Of a stretch of 64,000 nucleotides of DNA, positions 49,861 to 61,130 are shown in pieces. Position numbers and translations under genes: made by a program. The DNA is from Notospermus geniculatus. Its lineage: Eukaryota > Nemertea > Pilidiophora > Heteronemertea > Lineidae. Each line of letters opens with the position of its first letter. The first letter of the stretch is position 1. The stretch lies in contig NMRB01000577.1 in the NCBI GenBank assembly GCA_002633025.1, positions 264,991 through 328,990 on the forward strand, written 5' to 3'. The notes below the pieces were generated by a model. It ran no database searches. It was not told the DNA's origin and was given only the letters and a program-made list of their open reading frames with translations.

Positions 49861-50183
49861 ATTTTGATTGGTCCATCCATCTCCAGGTCGTGTTTTGCAT
49901 ACATGTACATTTAGTGCACGGCAATCGTATCACTTGACAACGCTGATCTCAGGGATACTTGCTTAGGTTTCAACCAGCTACACTCACAATCACGCTCTCT
50001 GTTCACTCTAGCCAGACAAACATTAAGAAAACAGCAATTTGTTATTAAAATCACGACAAATATTCCTCTCGAAAAGCCGAATCGGCGAATACACAGCATC
50101 GCCATCTTTACAGTTTGAAGTCACGTGATACGGGAACCACCAATCCGTCATCTGATCATGCTGATGACGTAGAACCAAAATTA

Positions 50184-50432
50184 GACTGGTCCCTTGTCGT
50201 ACCGCTCCGTTCCTCCACTACTACGACAGGCCGCGTCCGCCATGTTTGCCTGTTTTCTGACACACGTATGCAAATGAGCAATAAAGACTCGTAACGTTGC
50301 GGGAGTCTCTAAAAATAGATGATGACTCATGGCGCGACCGTTGATGACGTTTGGCTGACCAATCACATGCCGAGTTGGCGTTCAAAATGCCTGTCGTAGT
50401 AGTGAAGCGAGAACTACGACAGGGGACCAGTC
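50184..50432. mobile_element. Foldback MITE, TA target
   Basis: GACTGGTCCC...TCGTA and its mirror ACGACAGGGGACCAGTC, flanked by TA. Confidence 0.75.
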
Positions 50433-50856
50433 TAAACCAAAATCTGGTTCTTCGGTTACTCATCATCTGACTCTGTATTGCGTCCAGCATATTCTAACAA
50501 TAGCAATACGAGTCAGACGTTCGGACTAATCACAACCATTTTAGCTTTAGGATTTTTAAAACAAAATACCTTCTTTGTACATTTTCAGCACATTCCTCTT
50601 TGATTATGAGGCCTGAAGAACCGTCACAAATGATATGAAGAAATTTGCTGAAGTTCTGAGTGTGTTTTAGACGCTTGCAACTTGAGCTCATTCTTCAAAA
50701 GTGGGGAAGGGGCGATTAACAACCCTTTAAACACCATCGACAAGTCAACTCATCAAATTTGTTTTGATGTGTTTTGTTGCCTCAACACTTAAACAACAGA
50801 TTGATGTGAAATTGTGCAACCAAAAGTGCTGTATCAGGAGGTATTTACATACAAAT

Positions 50857-51249
50857 TACATGCTCTAGATTCGTTCTTCTAAGGTTACTTCACTGAACAC
50901 CCATATGACCGCCTACCCTATTGAATATGCATGGCAAAATAAAGAGCTGTTCAATGTGACTGACAGGCGAGGAGGGAAAGTGCTATTGAAGACTGATTTA
51001 TCCGACCACAGATTATTGACATCGATGGATATCTTCATAAGGGAATAATGATTTTAACAGACACTCTTTTAATAGTGCCAGCCAACAAAGCAGTCTTCGC
51101 GGCCTAGTGCAAGTAACGCAAGACTCACTCATTGGTCAGTTATGTTGAATAGAATCAATAAATTCTTTTATGGTATATATTGTGGGCTAGGCCTAAAACT
51201 ACAGCATGAATATCTGATTAACCTTAGAAGAACGAATCTAGAGTATGTA
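50857..51249. mobile_element. MITE with 30-bp TIRs, CAAAT duplication
   Basis: TACAT(G/A)CTCTAGATTCGT ends are inverted; CAAAT at 50852-50856 and 51250-51254. Confidence 0.7.
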
Positions 51250-51254
51250 CAAAT

Positions 51255-52055
51255 GTACAGTAAAATGTACGTGAAAGAGAAAAAAATCTTTTTTCTCAAA
51301 AAAATCTAAGCGATTTTTTCCGTTATCAGATATTGATTCTACATCATAATGATGATCTTATCCCATAGTCAGTTTGCTAGTAGAATGTTTTGTGACTGAT
51401 AGTTAAAACCCAGTGTGCTACCACTAGATAACATGACCTGAGCTACAGGATGGAATTAAAATTTCAGGTCTCCGATACCTGGTTCATGGTGAAATTGAAA
51501 CATCAAAGGTTGAAATTTTGTCTGTCACACTTCTGTTTCTTGAATAACTTATCTCCGAGGCCAGGTAGAGCACTAGTAACAAGTTCCTTCCCTACGTTTA
51601 TGGCCCCTGGCAAGATACTGGCATCAAGAAAGTTATTCTCCAGGGTCAGCATCATAATGATATTGATATATCAAATTTGATATTGGTGCAGTAATTGACT
51701 TGAAACTGGTATCGCAACATCATAGCTCATTCAAGGATGTTATTGCAACTGAAATTTTCAGTTTGCACCTGCTCGGTCACATGATATTTGCTGATATCGT
51801 GGCGAGATTTGATATGCAAATTTGATAACATGAGATAAATGAGAATCTGGTGATGGTAGAAACCTAAAACCTTCACCTACAAATAGGTTATCAAGGATGA
51901 CCTTTCAGATTACGCAATGGCCTTTAAGGTCAGAGGTAAAGGTCAAACAGTTCTAAAATTCAAATCTGCTCAGAATTTCAGGAGAAAATTAATTAGAAGC
52001 CTGCATTAACCATCCCCTATAGGTTTAATCAAGGATGACGTATTTGAAAGGGTGA
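51255..52055. other. Intergenic, nothing recognised
   Basis: The frame at 51450-51680 has no domain or splice partner I can support. Confidence 0.4.
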
Positions 52056-52061
52056 CGTCCC

Positions 52062-52141
52062 GTTTCGCCAAATTCCCATTTGGCCAAACTCCCATGCCGC
52101 CAAATTCCCGTTTCGCCAAATTCCCATTTGGCCAAATTCCC
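52062..52141. repeat. 16-bp minisatellite, five units
   Basis: Five tandem units alternate GTTTCGCCAAATTCCC and ATTTGGCCAAATTCCC types with few changes. Confidence 0.9.
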
Positions 52142-52290
52142 GTCAAAAGAATTTCTGGAAGTGCCGGCAAAGTTTGTCATGTACAGGAATCCATTCTCTA
52201 ACAATCCAGATAGTTCGGCAAATTTCATACCAAAAAACCCACGTGATCCCATTTGGTCCGGACTATACATGTAGTGGTTGGCGCGTTGGC

Positions 52291-52529
52291 GTCCTTTCCA
52301 GACACCTAAGGCAAATGGTACTAGGTTGAACTCTGCAATGTTACATGACCCTGTTCACTATTTTGACGAGCTATTGCACAATACTTTAACAGGCGAGTCC
52401 AATGGTATAGAGAATAATGCATGTCACCTTGCCTATTGGCTGTGTTTGTGGTCAAGCTGTTAGTAATAGACTAACGAAAACTGACAAGATTAGCCAAGTG
52501 CGATTTGCCTTAGGTATCTGGAAAGGACT
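52291..52529. mobile_element. Foldback element
   Basis: GTCCTTTCCAGACACCTAAG and the following GCAAAT are mirrored at about 52500-52529. Confidence 0.65.
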
Positions 52530-52599
52530 ATAGAAGTTAGCAACGTTGAGCGCGATCACTACGTGGATGGGGTGAGCGGCGCGGTATAATACAATAGGA

Positions 52600-53390
52600 A
52601 TAATGACACACCCCACTACCCCAGATTTCGCCTGTCATCATCAACAAGGACAATAATTTATTCTTCTTTATTCATAATAGTCGGCTTCGGTGGATTAACA
52701 ATGGTGGAATGTATTATTCATTCTCTACTTGTAACTTCGAGTTCAATGGTGTGTCTATGATAGGCCTATACAGTTTTGACCCAATTTCCTCCGAAAGAAA
52801 AATAGTACATCATTATCTTTGTAAATGCCATACAACAAAGGAATACACCATTTGCTCTGTAACATCACTGTACCAAGGTACGTGCTCGAAGGGAAATAGA
52901 AGAGACAAGTGCTATTATTTTTTGGCTCCGAATGAGAAAATAAGGTAAGGCAGTGATTCTGTTTGTCGTATTTCACTGATGGGTGCAGAGATAGGATGTC
53001 ACCCTCCCACAACCATCCATCTCTATCTTAAACATAACCTTTACTTACTCCCCCACACCCGAGCTGGAGGTGGTAAAGCTAATTTTCACTTTTTTGTAGA
53101 TAATGAGTTTATATCCCCCCTCCATCACCAATAATATTGCACTAAATTTAAAATGCTTCTGCAAGTCCTTTGCGTCGACCCCTTTCACAACCGTTAAGCA
53201 TTTGCACCAATTAGGCCTAATGATGTAACACCACTGCACCTATCACAAGCTAGGATGACCTGCTATATTAGTTCTCATGGATCGTCCACAATCTGCAATA
53301 CTGCCCTCACCACAAGAGAAATTATCATGATTATTGTAGGCTTCCTACTCAACCAAGGATAGAGGTTAAAAACCTCTCCAGCATTTGTAC
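52600..53390. other. Intergenic; one unassigned open frame
   Basis: Plus-strand frame 52709-52948 (79 codons, several Cys and Tyr) ends beside a GTAAGG donor-like site (52945) and could be an exon, but I recognise no domain and found no partner exon. The rest is featureless. Confidence 0.3.
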
Positions 53391-53692
53391 AAGCATTCTA
53401 TCAACCTCATTCCCAGGGGTCGTTTGCTTTCTGACAATATGGCGGACGCTTCACCAACCCCTGGAATCAGCTTTGGATATAACGCATTTGATTGGTTGAC
53501 GGAAAGCCAGAATATACCCAAACAAATATTTTGGTTCAAATCAAAAGGTTACCTATATCCAGGTTTGATGATTTTTTTGTAAACAGAATTTTTAAAAGCA
53601 CGAGTAAGTATTTCAGATAAAATATTTTGACTCGTGCTGCCATCTATACTTAGACCAAAGATCCAGGGCCCATGTTCCCGAAGCAATCGACA

Positions 53693-54033
53693 GGGGCGGA
53701 TCCAGGATTTTGGAAAAGAGGGGGCGCCCTGACCTAGGAACATTGAAATTTGCGCCCAATTCCAGAATTTCACGGTCGATTTTACAGATAGCCCTTTTTC
53801 AAACTCACGTGACGTCTTTGTGCGGAGCTACGTTTAGGGGCCCGAGTGACGTCACACAAACAGCGTCATGACTTTTGGCGGTGCAAAAAAGTCATGACGC
53901 TGTTTGTGTGACGTCACTCGGGCCCCTAAACGTAGCTCCGCACAAAGACGTCACGTGAGTTTGAAAAAGGGCTATTGGTTGGCTAAAAGGGGAGGCGCGT
54001 GCCCGGTGCGCCACCTTCTGGATCCGCGCCTGG
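53693..54033. mobile_element. Third-level element, AGGGGCGGATCCAGGA ends
   Basis: AGGGGCGGATCCAGGA at the left and TCTGGATCCGCGCCTGG at the right are imperfect inverted repeats interrupting the left arm of the 53667 element. Confidence 0.6.
53791..53972. mobile_element. Fourth-level 182-bp near-perfect palindrome, TA target
   Basis: GCCCTTTTTCAAACTCACGT to its exact mirror, flanked by TA, with arms of about 85 bp and a short loop. It contains TGACGTCAC/GTGACGTCA words. The arms are still nearly identical, indicating a recent insertion. Confidence 0.9.
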
Positions 54034-54209
54034 TTAACGATGTCGTTAAAACTGGAAAAATGCATAGCGTAACGACATGGTTAACCTTATGACGGCTTCG
54101 GGAACATGGGTCCTAGTCTTAAAACCAAAGCTGATTCCAGGGGTTAGTGAGCGTCTGCCATACTGTCAGAAAGCGAACGACCACTGGGAACGAGGTGGGC
54201 ATTCTATCA

Positions 54210-54800
54210 CATCTAAACAAACACCTGATATGTTTCAAGTCCAAAGCATACATGCCACTCAATTCTCAATTTGTTTTCTCAAAACATCGCGCGAACAATT
54301 TCCCTGTGCAAAATAATATTAACAATGCCGTTGGTGCACAGGTTTAATTCGGTTCACAATTAATGTCACTTGAATATGGGCCGACGTATTCAGCATTTTG
54401 GCACAATCTGTCGGACGCTTGTGCAACTGATGTTTCTCTTTCCGCATGTCAGCGTTTGTTTCTTTTTGAAACTTTTTTTATCAGTTTTGCGAGTTTTTCA
54501 TGAACCTCCGAGTACTCTGATCCACATCAGGCGTGACAGGGATCAAAGTCGCCCTGGAATCAAAGTCCGGTCTTATTGTTCAGCGAGGGAATATATTGTA
54601 TGGCAATTGAGATCATGACCATTCTAATAAAACATTACATTAGCGGACTCTTGTTTGGCGGACTTGCATTCCTAGGACGTTGATTCCTGTCACACCCTTC
54701 AGTTCATCCTGATTTGTATTATTAGGCCCTACCCGACAAAGGAGGGACTGGAGTGGAGGGGAGACCACGCCGCTATATTGTTAAGCACATCTAATAGATC
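54210..54800. other. Intergenic, nothing recognised
   Basis: No domain in the short frames present. No transposon ends found. Confidence 0.35.
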
Positions 54801-54829
54801 CGCCTCCTCATCGTCATCGTCTTGAAAAA

Positions 54830-55290
54830 CATACAGCGTCTCCACGCCAAAACCATCTTCCTATGCTGGCTGTACAGTCTGACAAGGCCAGTACATCGTC
54901 GGTCCGCCACAGGTGTTTTAGTCTAGGAGCTAGCAAAGGATTAATTGACATATCGAGTACAAAAGCTTTGCGGCCTGTAAAAGGCAACTCTTTAAGTGAT
55001 GGATTTGGGGATGCCACCAGGGGGCGCTCTTTGAAATACCCCTAAAATTTATTCTGTATGACATCTTGAGTACATCAAGCAAACCAATGCCAAATGATTC
55101 CTTTTTAGTGTCCGAATGAAAAGGAGTCCTTCTGAGCAGCCAATTTACACAGTTGCATGAACTGGGTGCTAAAACCCCAATCGTACCCGTAACACATGCG
55201 GGCCTCAATAATATGGGTCGGAAGACAGTATTGGCGAAGACTACCTCTAATATATATTTTTGCAAATGGATCTGCAAAATTCGTTTCGCA
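54830..55290 (-). pseudogene. Decayed minus-strand coding remnant, unassigned
   Basis: The minus strand shows stretches with real-protein character in alternating frames: IYIRGSLRQYC, CYGYDWGFSTQFMQLCKLA, WWHPQIHHLKSCL and PFTGRKAFVLDMSINPLL. No intact frame joins them. I suspect a dead transposon or retroelement gene but cannot name the family. Confidence 0.3.
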
Positions 55291-55299
55291 CAGCACTGA

Positions 55300-55434
55300 T
55301 AATAGAGAGTTTTCCCAAATCCCCGAAACGCCAACGCGAATGCCTATCTGATTGTTCGCTGCCCTCTTCCTCGCATCGAACAATGGGATTGGCGTTCGCG
55401 TTGGCGTTTCGGGGGCTTGCGAAAACTCTCTATT
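55300..55434. mobile_element. Foldback MITE
   Basis: AATAGAGAGTTTTC and GAAACGCCAACGCGAA blocks are mirrored; about 135 bp. Confidence 0.75.
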
Positions 55435-55541
55435 AACAAGATTAATGCATTGGCTGTAACCTACCAAAAATATTATATTCCCTTAAATTTTGCGGGTGAT
55501 TTGTTAATTTGTTTTCATATTCCTACGAAAAACAAGAAGAA

Positions 55542-55861
55542 ATGGTGATGCTTCTATCATCTACGAGTAAAACGATCGGCTTCATTGTGTCGGTCATCGT
55601 CAGCCTCAGTTATGGAAAGAAGTTGTCATCAACGCAGAAGAATGACATCGAAAAATTCATCAAAGATGTCATGGCCTGTAGGAATATACCCGGATTAACT
55701 TTAGGCGTTGTTCACGATGATATGCGCTTCTTACATGGCTATGGTGTGGTGGACTTGAAAACCAACCATAAAGTGAACAGCAAGACGATTTTCTGCATTG
55801 CGAGTATAACGAAGGGCTTTACTGCGGCAGTTCTTGGGATAGCACTCCAAAGAAGTAGAAG
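55542..55861 (+). CDS. Serine beta-lactamase-like protein, exon 1
   Basis: The ATG at 55542 opens with a signal-peptide-like stretch (MVMLLSSTSKTIGFIVSVIV); an in-frame ATG 33 nt upstream is less likely because it buries this. The exon then carries IPGLTLGVVHDD, FLHGYGVVDLK and the catalytic S-x-x-K in IFCIASITKGFTAAVLG, the nucleophile motif of the beta-lactamase/penicillin-binding family (PF00144) as found in animal LACTB-like proteins. It ends AGAAG|GTATGG in phase 2 and joins in frame to 56492. Substrates of the animal enzymes vary (esters, peptides), so specificity is unknown. Confidence 0.85.
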
Positions 55862-55888
55862 GTATGGATCTTAGATTCTTGTACGAAA

Positions 55889-56070
55889 ACTCTTATCTTA
55901 GAGATTCTAACTCTTATAAATACATATTAATTTCCCCAAAACAAAATTCTTCTCATAAAAATCTAGATTTCTAACTCTTATAAAGAAATTTCACTAACAA
56001 AAATATTATACAAATCTACAGTTTCTAATTCTTATAAATAAATTTTGCCAACAAAAATCTTATAAAAATC
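55889..56070. repeat. Intronic tandem repeat, about 65-bp units
   Basis: Three degenerate units containing TTCTAA(C/T)TCTTATAAA and CAACAAAAAT in the intron of the beta-lactamase-like gene. Confidence 0.65.
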
Positions 56071-56326
56071 TTAAAGCCTCACTGTATTGAATTTTACGAT
56101 ATTTTCAAAGTGTTAGGAAAGCACAGGTAAAGGTCTCATACCTCATGATGGTCCCCAAAATACTTGCCTGGTACATACTTCAAAGAGTCAAGCCCTGGTT
56201 TTGAGCACACATTGAAAAAACTGCAGGCAGAGTTCTAATGTATTCAGATAGAGCATAGTACATTTTACACTACACTAACGTCGGAGGACGTAAGCACTTT
56301 CTGAATTCAATACAGTGAGGCTTTAA
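56071..56326. mobile_element. 256-bp MITE in the intron
   Basis: TTAAAGCCTCACTGTATTGA and its mirror at the right end; no coding. Confidence 0.75.
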
Positions 56327-56491
56327 GAGAAAAATTTTAGTAAGATTTATGTAATCTTACTACTAAGAAATGGCGAAGATTCTCACTAAGAACATAGATT
56401 TTTAGCAAGATTTACATGTATGTCCTGGGATAGTTCAATTCCAGACACCAAATCATCCTTTTTAAATCTAATCCTTTCTTTTAAAATCTAG

Positions 56492-56665
56492 ATGGAATTG
56501 GGATACACCTGTCAGTGAGATCCTCGGAAAATGCTTCAAACTTAGTGATGAATTCAGGACGAAGTATCTTACCATCAAAGACACCCTGGCCCACAGATCC
56601 GGGGTACCGGGTTATGTTGGCGCCTTTTATACAGGCTACAACATCGATCGTGAAACGCTCGTTTC
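56492..56665 (+). CDS. Serine beta-lactamase-like protein, exon 2
   Basis: Acceptor TTTTAAAATCTAG precedes an exon continuing in phase 2 with WNWDTPVSEILGKCF, then IKDTLAHRSGVPGYVG, the usual 'WDTPV' and 'LLAHxSGxP' blocks of the family that follow the S-x-x-K segment. It ends TTTC|GTAAGT in phase 2. The next exon, expected to carry the Y-x-N motif, is not found in the window. A 4.3-kb transposon begins 260 bp downstream, so the rest probably lies beyond 64000 or is lost. Confidence 0.85.
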
Positions 56666-57634
56666 GTAAGTTTTACAAATTATGAATACGTCTGAAGAGA
56701 TGTATATGTGTTGGGACCAATTTTCTGTACCTCATTGGTTTGCTGTCCATTTACTTTTTTCGATGGGTGTACAATTCTAATTGCAATGTAAAAAATAAAG
56801 TAGAGTTTTTTTAGTGTTACCGTTAGCAGGGCAACCTCCCTCTTAAATTCAGAAATATATTGGCTCTCTTCCCCAAATCGAGATGATTGATTTTGCAGAA
56901 TGATTGCACGATGCGAAGAGTATAACAACCTCGTGCCCAGGGCTTGGTGCGCTGCTGGGCTCTGGGATGACGCTTACCAACCCCTGGCATCACGATCAGA
57001 ATCTTGGGAATTCACGGAAATTGCCGAAGGTTGTAATTAATATGGTCCCTTTTTTCCTTACTTTACTAATTTAATCGAGTATAGATCGATGAAATTTTAA
57101 TTAAAACTACTTTCAACGTCGAAAACATAGAAGTATTGCTGAAATAGGCCCTGTTTTTTGTTTACGTTTTAATAATTGAAGGTGGGGTTGTCGAACTTCC
57201 GCCTGTGACTACAAAATGTCAGGGCTTTCATTAAGCCTGCGTATGGCGTCTATTACGCATGTACAGGGTGTCCCAAAAAACACTGACTAATTTCGATTAG
57301 ACCTCATTTTTTTGCTACTCAATATTTTTCTTTGATATTTTGTCCAGATATTCCTCGCAACTAGAAATTTTAACCGTGTAATTTTTTTTCAGAAATACCA
57401 ACTAGTTCAGAAATTATCAGTAATTTTATGATGTGTTCAATCCATGCCTCTCTCTACTCTTGTCTATGATATGAACGGCAAATTTATCTCGTTTAGCCGA
57501 AACTGACACCATTTTAACCTGCTCTGGTATATTATACAGATTGGGCAGTCAACCGTGAATTCACCCAATCCTGAACTGAACTTCTAACCTAAATTCATTT
57601 ATGACCTGTTCAANTTGATCAGCCTGGTCCGAAA

Positions 57635-58135
57635 ATGAGCGGGGGTTATGTGCAGAGACCTGATACACTTATTGGTACGGATGCCAATGGTTTTGTAGTG
57701 AATTTAAGGGACAGACTTGGAGGTGATACTAGTGAAGATGATACGTGCTCTGACAGCATTAGTCCATATTCGAAACTGGGCATTTCACCTGATATGGTAG
57801 ACTTAAATGCTATGGGGCCATGCGGCAATTATATGCCAAATTCTATGAAAAACATTCAGCCAATGGCAGGAAAGAATGGCTACGTGGATTTACCGATCCT
57901 GAACAATGCGGTTCCAGCGCAGCGGACGAGTGTTTGTGACGATATGTCGGATACGAGCTCGCAGTCGGATTTTTCCGTCGAGGATTGTCAGATTGATCTT
58001 AAGGCATTGGGTTTGAATACGGGAGATGCGGCCGTGCTTCCATTAGAAACTGGTTTACCTCACAGTGACTTTAATAACAAGATGTGTAACGGATACATCC
58101 AGGACACTGACATCGATAAGACAACTTGTGTGTAG
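57635..58135 (+). CDS. 166-aa open frame, resembles a receptor cytoplasmic tail
   Basis: An uninterrupted frame rich in Ser, Asp, Pro and Asn with tyrosines in short linear contexts (GGYVQRP, GNYMPN, NGYVDLP, SPYSKLG, NGYIQD) and acidic patches (TSEDDTCSDS, DDMSDTSSQSDFS). It has no globular domain or membrane segment. Such composition is typical of an intracellular signalling tail, for example of a cytokine-receptor-like protein; that is a guess. A CAG acceptor-like site precedes it (57621), suggesting a last exon, and a long AT-rich 3' region follows. It sits between mariner TIRs, so it may be a transposon-captured gene fragment. Confidence 0.5.
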   Translation: MSGGYVQRPDTLIGTDANGFVVNLRDRLGGDTSEDDTCSDSISPYSKLGISPDMVDLNAMGPCGNYMPNSMKNIQPMAGKNGYVDLPILNNAVPAQRTSVCDDMSDTSSQSDFSVEDCQIDLKALGLNTGDAAVLPLETGLPHSDFNNKMCNGYIQDTDIDKTTCV

Positions 58136-59760
58136 TCTTCGTGTTCAAGTTGTATTCATATGAATATCCTATGATGTCCTGTTTTGTACAGTGGTAATAT
58201 GAAGAACAAAGAATTTGATATTTATGGTGTGTATTCGTTTAGGCCAGTGCAAGCTAAATTTACGAGCTGTTGTTTTCTCAGTTTTCAATTCAATGCTCTA
58301 AAAAATTGTGTGGGTAGGATACCGGTAGCGTGTGGATTTAGAGTTACTCGCTCGCCATTTATACCGAGGCATTGTTTAACTCTAACTTATTGGAAATTTT
58401 AGTAGCCATAGAATGTTGGTGGTATTCTAGTGTTAGTTACATGTAGCTTGATCAGAATGTAACTCATTCATTACCAAGGCCAAGTTTGTCAACATTGTGG
58501 ATAGAAAAACTTGAAAGCTGCCTAAACTCTTCGTTAGGGTATTCATTGGAAAGCTCTTGGTGAGTACTTTCCAATGAATACCTAAGTTATTGTGTTTCTG
58601 CAGGATTTCAGGATTTGGTAGGTTTAATACTTTTAATAACATTGGTAATGACAGCGAAAGGGTTAACATAAATGCTCGTCGGTCCTTTCCGTCGATGATT
58701 GAAAATCCACCTTATTATCCTTAGAAATGTGCTTATACGCTGTGTGTACAAAATATTTGGAGAATATCTTTTGAAGAATTCTTCCCATAAATGACATTTC
58801 ATTTGCAGGAAGGGCCACAGTTCCCCATTTTAGGGTTCCATACGCCGATTGCAGAATATTATCTTGTTTGTTGTCTTAACTTTTCCATTTAAACATATCT
58901 CTTTTGGTATTTTGTAGCAATAAATCCCACTCGAACAGTCAAGTAGGGCACGACAGCCCCTCTTTACAGGTTTTATAGTCTGAAATCTAGGGATTGAATA
59001 AGGGAACGAATGATTGAGTTGATATGGTCAGCGCGGACATTTTAATGTGTGCGTTTCTAAGGTGGTTGCAGCAAACAGCAACCATCGGAAAGAACCTACA
59101 CTTGGGCCCTTTTATCACATTATAATTAAGAATGGGTCCAAGCCAGAGTCGAAGTGACAGGTGCCAAAGTTTCCATTTCAACAATCACAGGCCCTGCAGC
59201 TTGTATCTAAATGAGATGTGTTTCTCGCAGGGAGTAATTGTTAACTCTTCATCAATCAACTTATAACTTGTAAATAATTTTCAATCACCATTATCTTGTA
59301 AATATAATTTGTATGGTAAAAATATTGTTTAGAGACTTTTGCTTCATCTAAAGTAAGCCTGTATAGGGCGTACTCTTGCTCCAAACATTGTAAATATTGT
59401 ACCAAAAGAGAGGAAGTTTCGCACATCAACCAATCTTGTTGTGTGCGTTGTGTAGATCACCACTTTCTCCTCCATCCCCTACATATACTGCCAGTACAGC
59501 ACTACTACAACATATTTCTATACAGTGAGTTTGCATGTGTGAATACCATTCAAAAGATCAACAGTAAAAATCACACCTCATGGAAATCTGCCCCTCCTCA
59601 AGACAATAGTGTTTGATTAAGCTGTAATCCTACCAGGGATCACTTTCTAAAAATAGCTTGCAGGAGAAAAAGCTCTTGGCCCAGAAAATGCTACGCTTGA
59701 TTGCCCAAAATTTATAATATACCAGAGTGGTGATCGATTTCATAGTTGGGTAGGCCTACT
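58136..59760 (+). other. 3' UTR-like AT-rich sequence inside the mariner relic
   Basis: No coding. Contains AATAAA at about 58919, TGTAAATA-rich sequence near 59270-59410 and a short hairpin at 58550-58580. Probably untranslated sequence of the 57635 gene fragment. Confidence 0.4.
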
Positions 59761-59764
59761 AGGA

Positions 59765-60320
59765 GAAATTAGCATACGCAACGTCCTCTCAGTGTTGAGA
59801 AACTTACTGTCTGGTGTGCCATAGGACGCAGTGTTATAATAGGGCCATACTCTTGTGAGGACAAAGAAGGGAAAACTGTAACTGTCAAGTCTGACGGGTA
59901 CATTGATATGCTAAGGATAAGATTCATATCTGCCCTCAGGAGAAAGCAAACTGTTGATATGGATACGGTCATATTCCGCAACAAGACGGGACACCTCCCC
60001 ATTGTGCTAATGTAACACTGGAATTTCTGGAACGGTACTTTCCTGGGGACAGACTGATATCCCGTCGAACGGACAATTCTTGGCCCCCTTACTCACCAGA
60101 CTTGAATCCCGCAGATTACTTCTTTTGGGAAACCTAAAGGATCGAGTGAGTGACAACCCTCAGACACTAGAAAGACTTAAACAGAACATACGGAGGGAAA
60201 ATAGACGAATTCCAGCTGATATGGTCAACAGAGTAATTGACAAGTCCAATGTGCGTGTTGCAGCTGTTGTCCAGCAGAGAGATGCCTGCATTGAATACAT
60301 CATAAATTTACTAAGATAAT
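59765..60320 (+). pseudogene. Tc1/mariner-type transposase, C-terminal relic
   Basis: Across three frames one can read KLTVWCAIG...IIGPY, the second catalytic Asp in QQDGTPPH, and the third in SPDLNPADYFFW followed by LKDRV. These are the DDE-family landmarks of IS630-Tc1-mariner transposases. Forty-two residues separate the two visible catalytic Asp, if indels are ignored. At least two frameshifts and a stop make it dead, and the N-terminal DNA-binding half is missing. Confidence 0.8.
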
Positions 60321-60469
60321 TTCTGAACTAGTGCGTATTTCTGACAAAAAATTACACGGTTAAAATTTCTAGATGCGAGGAATATCTGGACAAAATATCA
60401 AACAAAAATCTTGAGTAGCAATAAAATGAGGTCAAATCAAAATTAGTCAGTGTTTTTTGGTACGCAAAC

Positions 60470-61130
60470 ATAAACAACTCTGAAGTCTCAAAAACGCAGG
60501 TAAATTCGATGATACGCTGATAGAGAAAGTGTGGAAGTCCCATCTGTATACTCAGTCTCCATTTACGCCAGTAGGACCCCTGCTGACGCAGGTATCAAGA
60601 TATTGCAAGTCGTGCCAGCCAAATTTTCTTCAACCATACCCAATCCTTGCTAGCGTAGCTGAAAAGAGAACTGGGGATTCCCGTCGCCCATGGCAACTAC
60701 ACACTCCTGGTTCGCACGTGGTACCGGTGGTAGCATATGAAGGGAAGATCTGACCCCAGCCAAATATAACAAGAAGTCAAGACCCCCAAAAACAATTGCT
60801 GGAAGTTTGAAGACCCCAGCATCTTCCCACATTGACTTCCATAAAAAAATTGTGGAAGTCATGACCCAGGTAGGGAAAAAGTTAATGAAAACCCTGAATG
60901 TACACATGAAGTGCATGACATGTACATGACATGCATGGTGTACAATGACATGGACATGATGGAGTGGCTTGATGATGATTTTTCAGGATATTTGTCCTGA
61001 GCCTAATGATGAGCAGCAGCCATGTCATGATTGATAGACCACTAGGTGATACTGATATCCTAAACCAATAGGCCAGTGTGCAAATTTGATACGGTAGTAA
61101 TTTTGTATCATTTTGTAACATCACCTCCTC
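60470..61130. other. Intergenic part of the 4.3-kb element
   Basis: Contains a run of ACATG(A)C-type words at 60898-60958. No gene supported. Confidence 0.4.

Larger units (their letters stand above)
53667..54112. mobile_element. Second-level element, CCATGTTCCCGAAGC family
   Basis: CCATGTTCCCGAAGC at the left and GCTTCGGGAACATGG with the GTTAACGATGTCGTTA block at the right match the compact 101-bp hairpin at 3227-3327, here split by an insertion. Confidence 0.75.
53402..54198. mobile_element. CAACCTCG-family foldback, copy 3, holding three further nested elements
   Basis: Ends CAACCTCATTCCCAGGGG / CACTGGGAACGAGGTGG with a perfect 9-bp duplication GCATTCTAT (53393-53401 and 54199-54207). 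Interior carries the elements listed at 53667, 53693 and 53791. Confidence 0.85.
57264..60460 (+). mobile_element. Tc1/mariner-superfamily relic with about 140-bp TIRs, right tip lost
   Basis: Left end TA-CAGGGTGTCCCAAAAAA..., continuing for about 140 bp, is mirrored at about 60315-60460, but the outermost CAGGGTGTCC is missing at the right. Contains the C-terminal half of a transposase (59770-60320) and, unexpectedly, the 57635-58135 open frame with 1.6 kb of noncoding sequence in place of the transposase N-terminus. Confidence 0.8.
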
